From positions 1 through 56,372 of the forward strand of contig NZ_CANLZC010000028.1 in the NCBI RefSeq assembly GCF_947495455.1: a stretch of DNA of 56,372 bases, written 5' to 3'. Position numbers and translations under genes: made by a program. A model generated the notes under the pieces. The model worked only from the letters and a program-made list of their open reading frames with translations, ran no database searches and was not told the origin of the DNA. Below are positions 1 through 8,196 of the stretch, piece by piece. The stretch comes from an uncultured Shewanella sp. GTDB taxonomy: Bacteria > Pseudomonadota > Gammaproteobacteria > Enterobacterales > Shewanellaceae. Numbering within the stretch: the stretch's first letter is position 1; every line of letters begins with the position of its first letter.

Positions 1-76
1 TCCCCTGTAGTTCAGTTGGTAGAACGGCGGACTGTTAATCCGTATGTCACTGGTTCGAGTCCAGTCTGGGGAGCCA
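1..76 (+). tRNA. tRNA-Asn (GTT), copy 1
   Basis: Full cloverleaf with anticodon GTT inside GGACTGTTAATCC, a TTCGAGT T-loop and an encoded 3' CCA. The gene begins at the first base of the window, so a longer tRNA array may continue upstream. The acceptor stem is TCCCCTG against CTGGGGA, which leaves a T-T opposition at the sixth pair (position 6 against 67). Confidence 0.96.
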
Positions 77-114
77 TAGCTTATTAGCGTGAAAGTTAAA
101 ATGTAAGTTGCGAT

Positions 115-190
115 TCCCCTGTAGTTCAGTTGGTAGAACGGCGGACTGTTAATCCGTATGTCACTGGTTCGAGTCCAGTCTGGGGAGCCA
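115..190 (+). tRNA. tRNA-Asn (GTT), copy 2
   Basis: Identical in all 76 bases to copy 1, including the encoded CCA and the T-T opposition in the acceptor stem. The copies are separated by a 38-base spacer, which suggests co-transcription and processing from one precursor. Confidence 0.96.
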
Positions 191-507
191 TTTATAGCAT
201 TTATCGATAGATCTTCTTAATATTAGCAAGATTATCAATACAAATCCTACCCGTTCTTTTATTAGTAACTCACTTGTTTTAAAAGAAAAAATCTCATTTC
301 AACTTATTTAACTCCCTTCCTTACTAAAAATCACTCTGTGCTTATCATAATACTGACTACGACATAACCTATTGTTAATGTTTTCTGACTTCCACCGCTT
401 TTTTAGACTATTTTTGAAGCGAACCTTTAAACCTTGTTCTGAATGTGTTGTTTAACGGGCTGGAAAAGCTGATAATAGAGGCAATATTATCTTAATTATG
501 AAAAAAG
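191..507. other. Spacer between tRNA genes and rsx operon
   Basis: This 317-base AT-rich spacer has no credible ORF. It should carry the rsx promoter, but I cannot pick a convincing -35/-10 pair. A small inverted repeat (GATAAT at 471-476, ATTATC at 486-491) lies just upstream of the rsxA start. Confidence 0.5.
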
Positions 508-1086
508 ATGAGCGAGTATCTTCTACTATTGATCAGCACTGTACTGGTCAACAACTTTGTATTGGTCAAATTTTTAGGCTTATGCCCCTTCATGGGGGTA
601 TCCAGTAAACTTGAATCCGCTATTGGCATGTCAATGGCAACAACCTTTGTATTGACCTTAGCCTCGATTTTAAGTTACCTCGTCGATCATTATTTACTAC
701 TGCCTTTCGACTTAGATTATTTACGCACGATGAGCTTTATATTAGTCATTGCTGTCGTCGTTCAATTCACAGAAATGCTAGTACAAAAAACCAGCGCGGC
801 ATTACATCGCGCCTTAGGCATTTATTTACCTCTCATTACCACTAACTGCGCTGTGTTAGGTGTCGCATTACTCAATACCAATGAACATCATAACTTATTT
901 GAATCAGGGATCTATGGATTTGGTGCCGCTGTCGGATTTTCCATGGTCTTAATCTTATTTTCTGCTATGCGCGAACGGCTTGCAGCGGCTGATATTCCCA
1001 GTCCTTTTCGAGGCGGCGCAATAGCAATGATCACCGCAGGACTAATGTCCCTCGCATTCATGGGTTTTACAGGGTTGGTTAAATAG
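508..1086 (+). CDS. rsxA: Electron transport complex subunit RsxA (RnfA)
   Basis: Integral inner-membrane subunit of the Rsx/Rnf complex, which in Rnf systems couples electron transfer between NADH and ferredoxin to ion movement and in E. coli (Rsx) keeps SoxR reduced. The 192-aa product is normal for the family and nearly collinear with E. coli RsxA: an N-terminal [20 protein letters not shown] stretch, central [17 protein letters not shown], and a C-terminal AFMGF segment, with about six hydrophobic helices. The conserved Cys in the LCPF and TNC segments belong to the membrane FeS site shared with RsxE. The ATG start has only an A-rich ribosome site (AAAAAAG). First gene of the operon; its TAG overlaps the GTG of rsxB. 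Confidence 0.97.
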   Translation: MSEYLLLLISTVLVNNFVLVKFLGLCPFMGVSSKLESAIGMSMATTFVLTLASILSYLVDHYLLLPFDLDYLRTMSFILVIAVVVQFTEMLVQKTSAALHRALGIYLPLITTNCAVLGVALLNTNEHHNLFESGIYGFGAAVGFSMVLILFSAMRERLAAADIPSPFRGGAIAMITAGLMSLAFMGFTGLVK

Positions 1087-1658
1087 TGTTAACAGGTATT
1101 TTATTCGCCGTCATAGTGCTGACATTATTAGCATTGTGTTTCGGTTTTTTACTGGGGTTTGCCGCAGAAAAATTCAAAGTTGATGGGGATCCACTCACAG
1201 ATCAAGTCGAGGCCTTACTACCACAGACACAATGTGGCCAGTGTGGCTATCCTGGCTGTCGACCTTACGCTGAAGCCATTACCTCTGGGGACAAAATTAA
1301 CAAATGTCCTCCCGGTGGCACAGCCACAATGGAAAAGCTGGCTGCACTAGTAGGCGTCGAGCCTGAACCTTTAAATCAAGTAGAAGAAAGCAGCGTTAAA
1401 AAGGTCGCCTTTATTCGCGAAGAAGAATGTATTGGCTGTACAAAATGTATTCAAGCATGCCCTGTTGATGCCATTTTAGGCGCAGGGAAGTTAATGCACA
1501 CTGTGATCAGTGATTATTGCACAGGCTGCGATCTTTGCGTAGCCCCCTGTCCTGTAGACTGTATTGATATGATCCCTGTAAAACAAACCCCTAAAAACTG
1601 GAACTGGCAACTGAACTCTATCCCAGTCACTGTATTAGAAGAGGATAAGTCATGCTAA
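1086..1658 (+). CDS. rsxB: Electron transport complex subunit RsxB (RnfB), ferredoxin-type
   Basis: Ferredoxin subunit of the Rsx/Rnf complex, anchored by an N-terminal hydrophobic helix (residues 3-26). A Cys-rich motif at Cys50, 53, 58 and about 74 (CGQCGYPGC) is the classic RnfB four-Cys domain. Two further 4Fe-4S motifs follow: [12 protein letters not shown] at 115-126 and [12 protein letters not shown] at 145-156. Length 190 aa is typical. Translation starts at GTG (1086-1088), sharing the G of the rsxA TAG stop, which indicates translational coupling. The 3' end overlaps rsxC by 7 bases. Confidence 0.97.
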   Translation: MLTGILFAVIVLTLLALCFGFLLGFAAEKFKVDGDPLTDQVEALLPQTQCGQCGYPGCRPYAEAITSGDKINKCPPGGTATMEKLAALVGVEPEPLNQVEESSVKKVAFIREEECIGCTKCIQACPVDAILGAGKLMHTVISDYCTGCDLCVAPCPVDCIDMIPVKQTPKNWNWQLNSIPVTVLEEDKSC

Positions 1659-4330
1659 GTTTACTAGAACAAATCGATAACGGTACACTATGGCAATCCC
1701 CAGGTGGGATCCATCCCCCACAGTTGAAATCCTTATCTAATACAACAAAGATAACAACACTGCCTTTAGCAAAAGAATACATAGTTCCCGTACCTCAATT
1801 AGGCGAACAAGCGACTCTCGCGGTCAATATCGGCGAACATGTCAACAAAGGCACAGTACTGACTCAAGGGCACAGTGCAGCTTATCTCGCCGTTCACGCC
1901 CCCACCTCAGGTACTTTGGTGGCCGTCGAAGAACGAGCCAGTAACCATGCTTCGGGTCTGCCAGTCTTAAGCTGTATCATTCAAGCAGACGGACTGGATA
2001 CTTGGCGCGCTCAAGATCCCCTTCCCCATTACCAGTCAATACAAAATGACGAAATATTGGCCCGCATAAAAGAAGCCGGAATTGCGGGTTTAGGAGGCGC
2101 GGCCTTTCCAACTCATATTAAACTTAATCCTGTTAGTGATATTGAACTATTGATCATCAATGGTATTGAGTGTGAACCTTACATCACTTCAGACGATCGT
2201 TTAATGCGTGAGCATAGCCACGACATTTTGACAGGGATCGCTATCATACAAAAACTGGTTGAACCCAAACGCATCATTATTGCCATTGAAGACAATAAGC
2301 CTGAAGCGATTAACGCCATGGAAAAAGCCCTTAAACAGCATTCCATTAATCATCCTCACATTCGTATCACCCCTGTGCCCACTAAGTACCCTTCTGGTGG
2401 GGAAAAACAGCTAATACAAATTTTAACAGGCCAAGAAGTCCCTTCTGGTGCCATTCCTGCACAATTGGGCATGTTAGTGCAAAATGTCGGCACCGCCTTT
2501 GCTATTAAAGAAGCCATTATCGATGATAAGCCCCTTATCGAGCGTGTCGTCACCTTAACTGGTGGACGAGCTTCAAAGCCAGGCAATTACTGGTTACCCA
2601 TAGGCACGCCAATCCATCATATATTGGCTTTAGGGCAAACAGGCACTTCCTCACAACCTATCATCATAGGTGGCCCTATGATGGGCTATATGCTGCCTAA
2701 CATCGACGCTCCCATCATTAAAGGCACCAACTGCCTATTGCTACCTAGCCCGACAGAAATGCAAACAGAGCAACAAGAAAAGCCCTGTATTCGTTGTGGA
2801 GAGTGCGCCCAAGTCTGCCCAGCGTTATTGTTACCTCAGCAACTTTTCTGGCATGCTCAGGCAAAAGAATACGAGAAAGCCGCCAGCTATAACTTACAAG
2901 ACTGTATCGAATGTGGCTGTTGCAGCTATGTGTGCCCCAGTGATATTCCTCTGGTCGAATATTATCGTGTCGCCAAATCAGCCTTACGGGAGCAAGCTAA
3001 AGACAAACAAGAAGCCGATTTAGCCAAAGAACGTTTTGATGCCAGAACCCAACGCTTAGAGGCAGAAAAAGCCGCTCGAGAAGCAAAACAACAGCAAGCC
3101 GCATCCAAACGTAAGGCTACTATGTCAAGTACAGACAGTGATGTGATTGCTGCAGCCATGGCTCGTGTAAAAGCAAAACAGAATAAAGAAAACTCAAGCG
3201 ATCCGCACATGGATCAAAATACTCCTGTCAATTCAGCAGACAAGAAAGCACAAATTGCCGCTGCACTTGCACGTGCCAAAGCTAAAAAGGCTCAGGCAAA
3301 ACAAAGTGTCAACCAAACTGAAGCTGTTGATACTGACGCATCCCAGGCAGCACAGCCAAATACGCCTGCCAGTGATAAAAAAGCGCAAATAGCTGCCGCC
3401 ATTGCTCGAGCTAAAGCTAAAAAGGCTCAAGCAAACCAAAGTGTCAGCCAAACTGAAGCTCTTGATACTGATGCATCCCAGGCAGCACAGCCAAATACGC
3501 CTGCCAGTGATAAAAAAGCGCAAATAGCTGCCGCCATTGCTCGAGCTAAGGCTAAAAAGGCTCAAGCAAACCAAAGTGTCAGCCAAACTGAAGCTCTTGA
3601 TACTGATGCATCCCAAGCATTTCAGGCATCTCAATCACCACAGCCACATACGCCTGCGCCTGCGCCGTCACTAAATACTGATCCCACCAGTGATAAAAAA
3701 GCGAAAGTTGCTGCCGCCATTGCTCGAGCTAAAGCTAAAAAGGCCCAAGCAAAACAAAGTGTCAGCCAAACTGAAGCGCTTGATACTGATGCATCCCAAG
3801 CATTTCAGGCATCTCAATCACCAGAGCCACATACGCCTGCGCCGTCACTCAGTACTGATCCTGCCAGCGATAAAAAAGCGAAAATTGCTGCCGCCATTGC
3901 TCGAGCTAAAGCTAAAAAGGCTCAAGCAAATCAAAGTGTCAGCCAAACTGAAGCGCTTGATACTGATGCATTCCAGGTATATCAGTCATCTCAGTCACCA
4001 CAGCCACATACGCCTGCGCCGTCACTAAATACTGATCCCACCAGTGATAAAAAAGCGAAAATTGCTGCCGCGGTCGCTAAAGCAAAGGCGAAAAAAGCAC
4101 AACTTGCATTACTTGAACAACAAGAAACACAAACTGACATCACTCAAACTGAAAATAACCACCAACCAGCAATACCGTCATCAGCCACCGAGTCACTGAC
4201 AAAAAACATGTCCGTTGCCAACGGTACAGGAATAGACAGCGGTGTTATCGATAAAAAAGCGCGAATAGCGGCTGCGGTTGCAAAAGCGAAAGCAAAAAAA
4301 GCACAAGCTCAACAAGAGAATAAGGATTAA
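1652..4330 (+). CDS. rsxC: Electron transport complex subunit RsxC (RnfC) with long repeat tail
   Basis: Peripheral subunit, the proposed entry point for NADH electrons. The first ~440 residues are a normal RnfC: a lipoyl-like N-terminal domain, a Rossmann/NADH-binding region with the glycine-rich [16 protein letters not shown] motif, an SLBB-like part, and two 4Fe-4S motifs, [12 protein letters not shown] (about 379-390) and [12 protein letters not shown] (about 418-429). A charged helical linker follows. From about residue 530 to the end there are seven copies of an Ala/Lys-rich helix (DKKAxIAAAxAxAKAKKAQ) separated by Gln/Thr/Pro-rich spacers. Repeat tails are known in some gammaproteobacterial RsxC proteins, and this one makes the protein 892 aa. 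It overlaps rsxB by 7 bases, and rsxD starts 3 bases after its stop. Confidence 0.96.
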   Translation: MLSLLEQIDNGTLWQSPGGIHPPQLKSLSNTTKITTLPLAKEYIVPVPQLGEQATLAVNIGEHVNKGTVLTQGHSAAYLAVHAPTSGTLVAVEERASNHASGLPVLSCIIQADGLDTWRAQDPLPHYQSIQNDEILARIKEAGIAGLGGAAFPTHIKLNPVSDIELLIINGIECEPYITSDDRLMREHSHDILTGIAIIQKLVEPKRIIIAIEDNKPEAINAMEKALKQHSINHPHIRITPVPTKYPSGGEKQLIQILTGQEVPSGAIPAQLGMLVQNVGTAFAIKEAIIDDKPLIERVVTLTGGRASKPGNYWLPIGTPIHHILALGQTGTSSQPIIIGGPMMGYMLPNIDAPIIKGTNCLLLPSPTEMQTEQQEKPCIRCGECAQVCPALLLPQQLFWHAQAKEYEKAASYNLQDCIECGCCSYVCPSDIPLVEYYRVAKSALREQAKDKQEADLAKERFDARTQRLEAEKAAREAKQQQAASKRKATMSSTDSDVIAAAMARVKAKQNKENSSDPHMDQNTPVNSADKKAQIAAALARAKAKKAQAKQSVNQTEAVDTDASQAAQPNTPASDKKAQIAAAIARAKAKKAQANQSVSQTEALDTDASQAAQPNTPASDKKAQIAAAIARAKAKKAQANQSVSQTEALDTDASQAFQASQSPQPHTPAPAPSLNTDPTSDKKAKVAAAIARAKAKKAQAKQSVSQTEALDTDASQAFQASQSPEPHTPAPSLSTDPASDKKAKIAAAIARAKAKKAQANQSVSQTEALDTDAFQVYQSSQSPQPHTPAPSLNTDPTSDKKAKIAAAVAKAKAKKAQLALLEQQETQTDITQTENNHQPAIPSSATESLTKNMSVANGTGIDSGVIDKKARIAAAVAKAKAKKAQAQQENKD
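3240..4303 (+). repeat. Tandem coding repeats in rsxC tail
   Basis: Seven in-frame copies of a core encoding DKKAxIAAAxAxAKAKKAQ. The first two units are 135 bases (45 codons) each. The next three are about 183, 177 and 177 bases because the Pro/Ser/Gln spacer is longer. The last two cores are more diverged. The central copies are almost identical at DNA level (shared AAAGTGTCAGCCAAACTGAA stretches), a sign of recent expansion or homogenisation by recombination or slippage. Confidence 0.93.
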
Positions 4331-4333
4331 CCG

Positions 4334-5386
4334 ATGGCGTTTAAAATAGCCTCGTCACCTCACCTGACGCAACATAATCAAACTCACAAGGTTATGCAAC
4401 GCGTTCTATTATGCGCTTTACCTGGTGTTGCCGTGCAATGCTACTTCTTTGGTTTGGGGAGCTTGATACAAATTATATTAGCCATGTTAGTGGCTCTCAT
4501 TTGCGAAGCAGGAGTCCTCTTTCTTCGCAAACGCCCTATTAAATCAACACTAAATGATAACAGCGCCATACTTACCGCGTTATTATTAGCGATTTCCATT
4601 CCACCACTCGCCCCTTGGTGGGTTATCGTTATTGGAACCATGTTTGCGATTGTGATAGTCAAACATCTCTACGGTGGACTCGGACAAAATATTTTTAACC
4701 CCGCGATGGCGGCTTATGTAATGCTACTCATTGCCTTTCCGGTACAAATGACGACTTGGGTACCACCAAGCTCTATTGCACTCAACCCTGTCGATCTGCT
4801 TCAAAGCGCACAGTTTATTTTTACCTCTATGTCACAAAGCAGTATCGATACTTATCAATTAGGCATCGACGGTTTCTCTATGGCCACACCACTGGATACC
4901 GTAAAAACCAGCTTATCCAGTGGACACACACTGGAAGAAAGTTTACTCAACCCCATTTTCCATGATGGATTACCCGTAGGCTGGTTATGGGTTAATCTGG
5001 CTTACCTTGTGGGTGGACTGACAATGTTAAAGCTGAAACTTATTCGCTGGCAGATCAGCCTAGGTGTGTTAAGTTCACTGTTTATTCTCAGTAGTATCGG
5101 CTTTTTACTGAACCCTGATTCACATTTAGGCCCCATAGTGCACCTGTTTAGCGGCGCAACCATGCTCTCGGCTTTTTTTATTGCCACCGATCCTGTCACC
5201 GCAGCGACCAGTGTCAAAGGCCGACTCATTTTTGGCGCTCTGATTGGTACACTTGTCTATCTCATTCGTAGCTTTGGCGGTTACCCAGATGCTTTTGCCT
5301 TTGCGGTTTTACTCGCGAATCTCTGTGCCCCCTTTATTGATTACTATGTTAAACCTAGGGCCTATGGCCACCGTACGAGTCATTAA
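4334..5386 (+). CDS. rsxD: Electron transport complex subunit RsxD (RnfD)
   Basis: Integral membrane flavoprotein subunit. The 350-aa product carries the family markers: N-terminal [26 protein letters not shown], an S-x-A-T-P-L motif whose Thr185 corresponds to the Thr that carries covalent FMN in RnfD proteins, [24 protein letters not shown], and the C-terminal [19 protein letters not shown] block with an R-x-Y-G-H end. About nine to ten hydrophobic segments. It starts at ATG four bases after the rsxC stop and is followed after 28 bases by rsxG. Confidence 0.97.
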   Translation: MAFKIASSPHLTQHNQTHKVMQRVLLCALPGVAVQCYFFGLGSLIQIILAMLVALICEAGVLFLRKRPIKSTLNDNSAILTALLLAISIPPLAPWWVIVIGTMFAIVIVKHLYGGLGQNIFNPAMAAYVMLLIAFPVQMTTWVPPSSIALNPVDLLQSAQFIFTSMSQSSIDTYQLGIDGFSMATPLDTVKTSLSSGHTLEESLLNPIFHDGLPVGWLWVNLAYLVGGLTMLKLKLIRWQISLGVLSSLFILSSIGFLLNPDSHLGPIVHLFSGATMLSAFFIATDPVTAATSVKGRLIFGALIGTLVYLIRSFGGYPDAFAFAVLLANLCAPFIDYYVKPRAYGHRTSH

Positions 5387-5414
5387 TGAAACACACCGAT
5401 AAGAGAATAGCATT

Positions 5415-6050
5415 GTGAAAAAGTCCATGATCAAAAACGGATTAATCTTAGGCATTTTTGCCTTAATCTGTACGGCATTAGTCGCAGTGGTTAATGAATT
5501 AACCTCAGCACAAATTAAACAGCAAGAAACCCAGGAGCTCGGCCGCATTTTACAACAGATCATTCCGGCTAAACTGCACGATAACAGTATTGCAAAATAC
5601 TGTATTCGTATCACAGCACCAGCCGCATTAGGCACAAGCGATCCCATGCCAGCCTATATTGCCACCTACAAGGGACAAGCAACCGCCATCGCCATGGAAA
5701 CGATTGCCCCTGATGGATATAACGGTAATATTCGTATTATTGTCGGCATTGATTCAAACGGCGTCGTTTTAGGCGTACGAACGCTAGCGCAACAAGAAAC
5801 ACCCGGTTTAGGGGATAAAATTGAGATAAGAAAATCCGATTGGGTCAATACCTTTAAAGGCAGAGTGTTAAATGCTAGCACTGCCTCACAATGGAAAGTC
5901 AAAAAAGACGGTGGCGATATCGATGAATTTACTGGCGCAACTATCACGCCAAGAGCCTATGTCAAAGCCGTCAAAAATACACTCAACTACTTTAACCAAC
6001 ATAAAGCAAGCTTACTCAAACAAGCACCCAACTGCGAGACACAAGAATGA
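5415..6050 (+). CDS. rsxG: Electron transport complex subunit RsxG (RnfG), FMN-binding
   Basis: Periplasm-facing flavoprotein subunit with one N-terminal membrane anchor (residues 8-28) and an FMN-binding domain. The covalent FMN attachment motif is visible as DEFTGATITPRAYVKAV, with Thr176 the expected acceptor. Another family block is LGVRTLAQQETPGLGDKIE. Length 211 aa is normal. The start is taken as GTG at 5415; an in-frame ATG at 5427 is the alternative and would remove four residues. The TGA stop overlaps the ATG of the small ORF at 6047. Confidence 0.96.
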   Translation: MKKSMIKNGLILGIFALICTALVAVVNELTSAQIKQQETQELGRILQQIIPAKLHDNSIAKYCIRITAPAALGTSDPMPAYIATYKGQATAIAMETIAPDGYNGNIRIIVGIDSNGVVLGVRTLAQQETPGLGDKIEIRKSDWVNTFKGRVLNASTASQWKVKKDGGDIDEFTGATITPRAYVKAVKNTLNYFNQHKASLLKQAPNCETQE

Positions 6051-6160
6051 TTAAATATCAAGCAGTTATCAAGGTAGCTCAAACGCCTAGAACGGCGATC
6101 AAATTAGCCAACAAGACGGCCAATAGTGGAACAGCATACAATTTCGAGACAACACTATGA
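6047..6160 (+). CDS. Small ORF (37 aa) coupled between rsxG and rsxE
   Basis: An uninterrupted ATG-to-TGA frame of 38 codons lies exactly between rsxG and rsxE. It shares ATGA with the rsxG stop (6047-6050) and with the rsxE start (6157-6160), so a ribosome could re-initiate at each junction. The product begins [19 protein letters not shown] and is basic, with four Lys and one Arg in the first half. It has no membrane segment and I recognise no family. In E. coli rsxG and rsxE abut with no gene between. It may be a real microprotein, a spacer kept open only for coupling, or chance. Seen directly: the frame and both overlaps. Inferred: that it is translated. Confidence 0.45.
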   Translation: MIKYQAVIKVAQTPRTAIKLANKTANSGTAYNFETTL

Positions 6161-6852
6161 GTGAATATAAAACAATTGCCTGGCAAGGGCTGTGGAAAAA
6201 CAATCCAGGACTGGTTCAACTGCTTGGGCTTTGCCCTTTACTTGCAGTCACAGCAACCTTGACCAATGCATTAGGCCTTGGCTTAGCTACATTGTTAGTC
6301 CTCATGGGATCCAATATTTTAGTGTCTTTGGTGCGGGATTTTGTACCAAAAGAGATCCGTATTCCGGTTTTTGTCATGATCATTGCCGCTCTGGTGACAA
6401 CAGTGCAATTACTGATTAATGCCTACGCTTATGGATTATATTTATCTCTCGGGATCTTTCTACCCCTCATTGTGACCAACTGTGTCATTATCGGCCGAGC
6501 TGAGGCCTTCGCCTCTCGTAATAACGTCTTCAAAGCCGCTTTTGATGGCTTTATGATGGGATTTGGCTTTACCTTAGTACTGGCTGTTTTAGGAGCAATA
6601 CGGGAAATATTAAGTCAAGGCACCTTATTTTCAGGCGCCGATCAATTATTAGGCCCTTGGGCCAAAGGATTAACCATTCAACTCTGGCAAGTGGATACCA
6701 ACTTTTTACTCGCCATGCTACCGCCCGGCGCTTTCCTTGGCATGGGACTATTGATAGCCTTAAAAAATGTCATTGACACCCAATGGGCAAAACGCCATCC
6801 CGTCACTTCTCCAGATGCCCCTAAACGCGCACGGATCACAAAAGTAAGTTAA
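6157..6852 (+). CDS. rsxE: Electron transport complex subunit RsxE (RnfE)
   Basis: Integral membrane subunit homologous to RsxA, with which it forms the membrane core. Family blocks seen: [18 protein letters not shown] at the N-terminus, [26 protein letters not shown] in the centre, [24 protein letters not shown], and the C-terminal [17 protein letters not shown]. The Cys in LCPL and TNC are the counterparts of those in RsxA. Length 231 aa is normal. The start overlaps the TGA of the small upstream ORF, and nth begins 6 bases after the stop, so nth is probably in the same transcript. Confidence 0.97.
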   Translation: MSEYKTIAWQGLWKNNPGLVQLLGLCPLLAVTATLTNALGLGLATLLVLMGSNILVSLVRDFVPKEIRIPVFVMIIAALVTTVQLLINAYAYGLYLSLGIFLPLIVTNCVIIGRAEAFASRNNVFKAAFDGFMMGFGFTLVLAVLGAIREILSQGTLFSGADQLLGPWAKGLTIQLWQVDTNFLLAMLPPGAFLGMGLLIALKNVIDTQWAKRHPVTSPDAPKRARITKVS

Positions 6853-6858
6853 TTCAAC

Positions 6859-7500
6859 ATGAACAATGAAAAACGCCGAAAAATATTAGAACGGCTAAGA
6901 GCGAATAATCCCCACCCTAAAACGGAGCTTAATTTTTCAAGCCCTTTTGAACTTTTAGTGGCTGTCACACTCTCGGCACAGGCCACGGATGTCAGTGTCA
7001 ATAAAGCCACTGATAAGCTTTTCCCCGTCGCCAATACCGCCCAAAGCATTTATGCCTTAGGCGTTGATGGTCTCAAAGAGTACATTAAAACCATTGGGTT
7101 ATATAACACTAAAGCCGTTAATGTGATAAAGGCCTGTGGCATGCTCATAGAGTTATATGATGGTGAAGTACCTGAAAATCGAGAAGCCTTAGAAGCCCTG
7201 CCGGGAGTTGGACGAAAAACCGCTAATGTAGTGCTTAATACCGCGTTTGGCTGGCCCACCATTGCCGTCGATACTCATATTGACCGCGTGTCTAACCGCA
7301 CTAAATTTGCCATAGGCAAGAATGTAGTTGAAGTTGAGAAAAAGCTGCTAAAAGTTGTCCCCGCAGAATTTAAAGTGGATGTGCATCATTGGCTGATCTT
7401 ACACGGCCGCTATACCTGTATCGCTCGCAAGCCCCGCTGCGGCAGCTGTATTATCGAAGATCTCTGCGAATTTAAGGATAAAGTTTACCCTGAGGAATAA
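6859..7500 (+). CDS. nth: Endonuclease III
   Basis: DNA glycosylase/AP lyase for oxidised pyrimidines in base-excision repair. The 213-aa product is full length and collinear with E. coli Nth. The helix-hairpin-helix LPGVGRKTANVV contains catalytic Lys120, VDTHIDRVSNR contains catalytic Asp138, and the C-terminal 4Fe-4S loop has C-x6-C-x2-C-x5-C spacing (CIARKPRCGSCIIEDLC). It follows rsxE by six bases, the arrangement known from E. coli, and ends at a hairpin terminator. A degenerate copy of its last ~55 codons lies 240 bases downstream. Confidence 0.98.
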   Translation: MNNEKRRKILERLRANNPHPKTELNFSSPFELLVAVTLSAQATDVSVNKATDKLFPVANTAQSIYALGVDGLKEYIKTIGLYNTKAVNVIKACGMLIELYDGEVPENREALEALPGVGRKTANVVLNTAFGWPTIAVDTHIDRVSNRTKFAIGKNVVEVEKKLLKVVPAEFKVDVHHWLILHGRYTCIARKPRCGSCIIEDLCEFKDKVYPEE

Positions 7501-7525
7501 CGCAAGATCGCCTTAATACGCAAAT

Positions 7526-7565
7526 ACACAGACTTGTCTCCCATAAAAAATGCGAGTCTGTGTTT
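7526..7565 (+). terminator. Terminator hairpin after nth
   Basis: Inverted repeat ACACAGACTTG (7526-7536) and CGAGTCTGTGT (7553-7563), an 11-bp stem with one G-U pair when transcribed, followed by only a short T run. It lies 25 bases after the nth stop and probably ends the rsx-nth transcript. Confidence 0.7.
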
Positions 7566-7649
7566 AAAAAGCGACCTGAAATAACCTTCATTTGTTCGCC
7601 GCACATTTGCTCACCGTAATAGCCCTGCAGCCTCATTGTTCCTACTTCT

Positions 7650-7843
7650 AATCAAGCTCAGTATTTTAAAATTGAAACAGCAGTTAAACCTCATATACGC
7701 CGAATTTAGAAGCAATGTTCATCATTGGCTGCTTACTCATACTGCATGGCCGCTATACCTGTATCGCTCGCAAGCCCCGCTGCGACAGCTGTATTATCGA
7801 AGATCTCTGCGAGTTTAAGGATAAAGTTTACCCTGAGGAATAA
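7650..7843 (+). pseudogene. Truncated, frameshifted duplicate of the nth 3' end
   Basis: Remnant matching the last ~55 codons of nth. One frame reads YAEFRSNVHHWLL (7693-7731), equivalent to PAEFKVDVHHWLI. After a frame change near 7735, another frame reads ILHGRYTCIARKPRC and continues to the same VYPEE stop, retaining all four FeS-cluster Cys codons. The 3' half (about 7747-7843) differs from nth by only a few bases, while the 5' part is much more diverged. The catalytic Lys and Asp are absent, so no glycosylase can be made. The similarity continues past the stop through the terminator hairpin. Confidence 0.88.
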
Positions 7844-7868
7844 CGCAAAATCATCTTAACACGTAAAT

Positions 7869-7906
7869 ACACAGACTTGCCTCCCATAAAAATTGCAAGT
7901 CTGTGT
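7869..7906. terminator. Second copy of the nth terminator hairpin
   Basis: Perfect 12-bp inverted repeat ACACAGACTTGC (7869-7880) and GCAAGTCTGTGT (7895-7906), the duplicate of the hairpin after nth. Relative to that copy, both arms differ at paired positions so pairing is kept or improved. It lies 28 bases beyond the stop of the minus-strand YnhF-like gene and could end transcription from that side too. Confidence 0.7.
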
Positions 7907-7934
7907 TTAAAGAGTTATTTGACTTAACTCTTGA

Positions 7935-8018
7935 TTAAAACAACGCAGTGAAAAATAGAGAAAAAAGAATCGCAATAAACACGACCGCCCCTATGGCTAT
8001 TTTAAGTTCTGTTGGCAT
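7935..8018 (-). CDS. YnhF-like small membrane protein (27 aa)
   Basis: The minus strand carries an ATG-to-TAA frame of 28 codons preceded by a near-ideal ribosome site (AAGGAGG four to five bases from the ATG). The peptide starts MPTELKIAIGAVV and ends LFFTALF: a short polar N-terminus and then one hydrophobic helix. The M-x-T-(D/E)-L-K opening and single-helix build match E. coli YnhF (starts MSTDLKFSL), a family of tiny inner-membrane proteins of unknown function. The assignment rests on that N-terminal signature and size, so it is probable rather than proven. It is a single-gene unit, convergent with the nth duplicate. Confidence 0.75.
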   Translation of the reverse strand: MPTELKIAIGAVVFIAILFSLFFTALF

Positions 8019-8196
8019 CACACCCTCCTTATTTATCGTCCTTTACACCAATTCTTGTATTTATGTATTCATGTCCTTTTCTATCCTGACACAGACTCTA
8101 ACCTATTACGGTACTATGATAAATAAGCCTATAGCCGTAACAATATTCAGCCAGTCATAGCACTTTATAATATACAACCCGTCATAACACTTTAAT

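Noticed and set aside
3233..4028. Long frames in alternative phases and on the opposite strand inside the rsxC tail, and the repeats as a possible CRISPR array
   Set aside because: The repeats are in-frame parts of rsxC with a 135-183 base period and coding spacers. The other frames only mirror the repetitive codons; no CRISPR-like short repeat or cas gene is present.
7948..8160. 70-codon plus-strand frame
   Set aside because: No ribosome site, odd composition, and it is opposite the better supported minus-strand YnhF-like gene.
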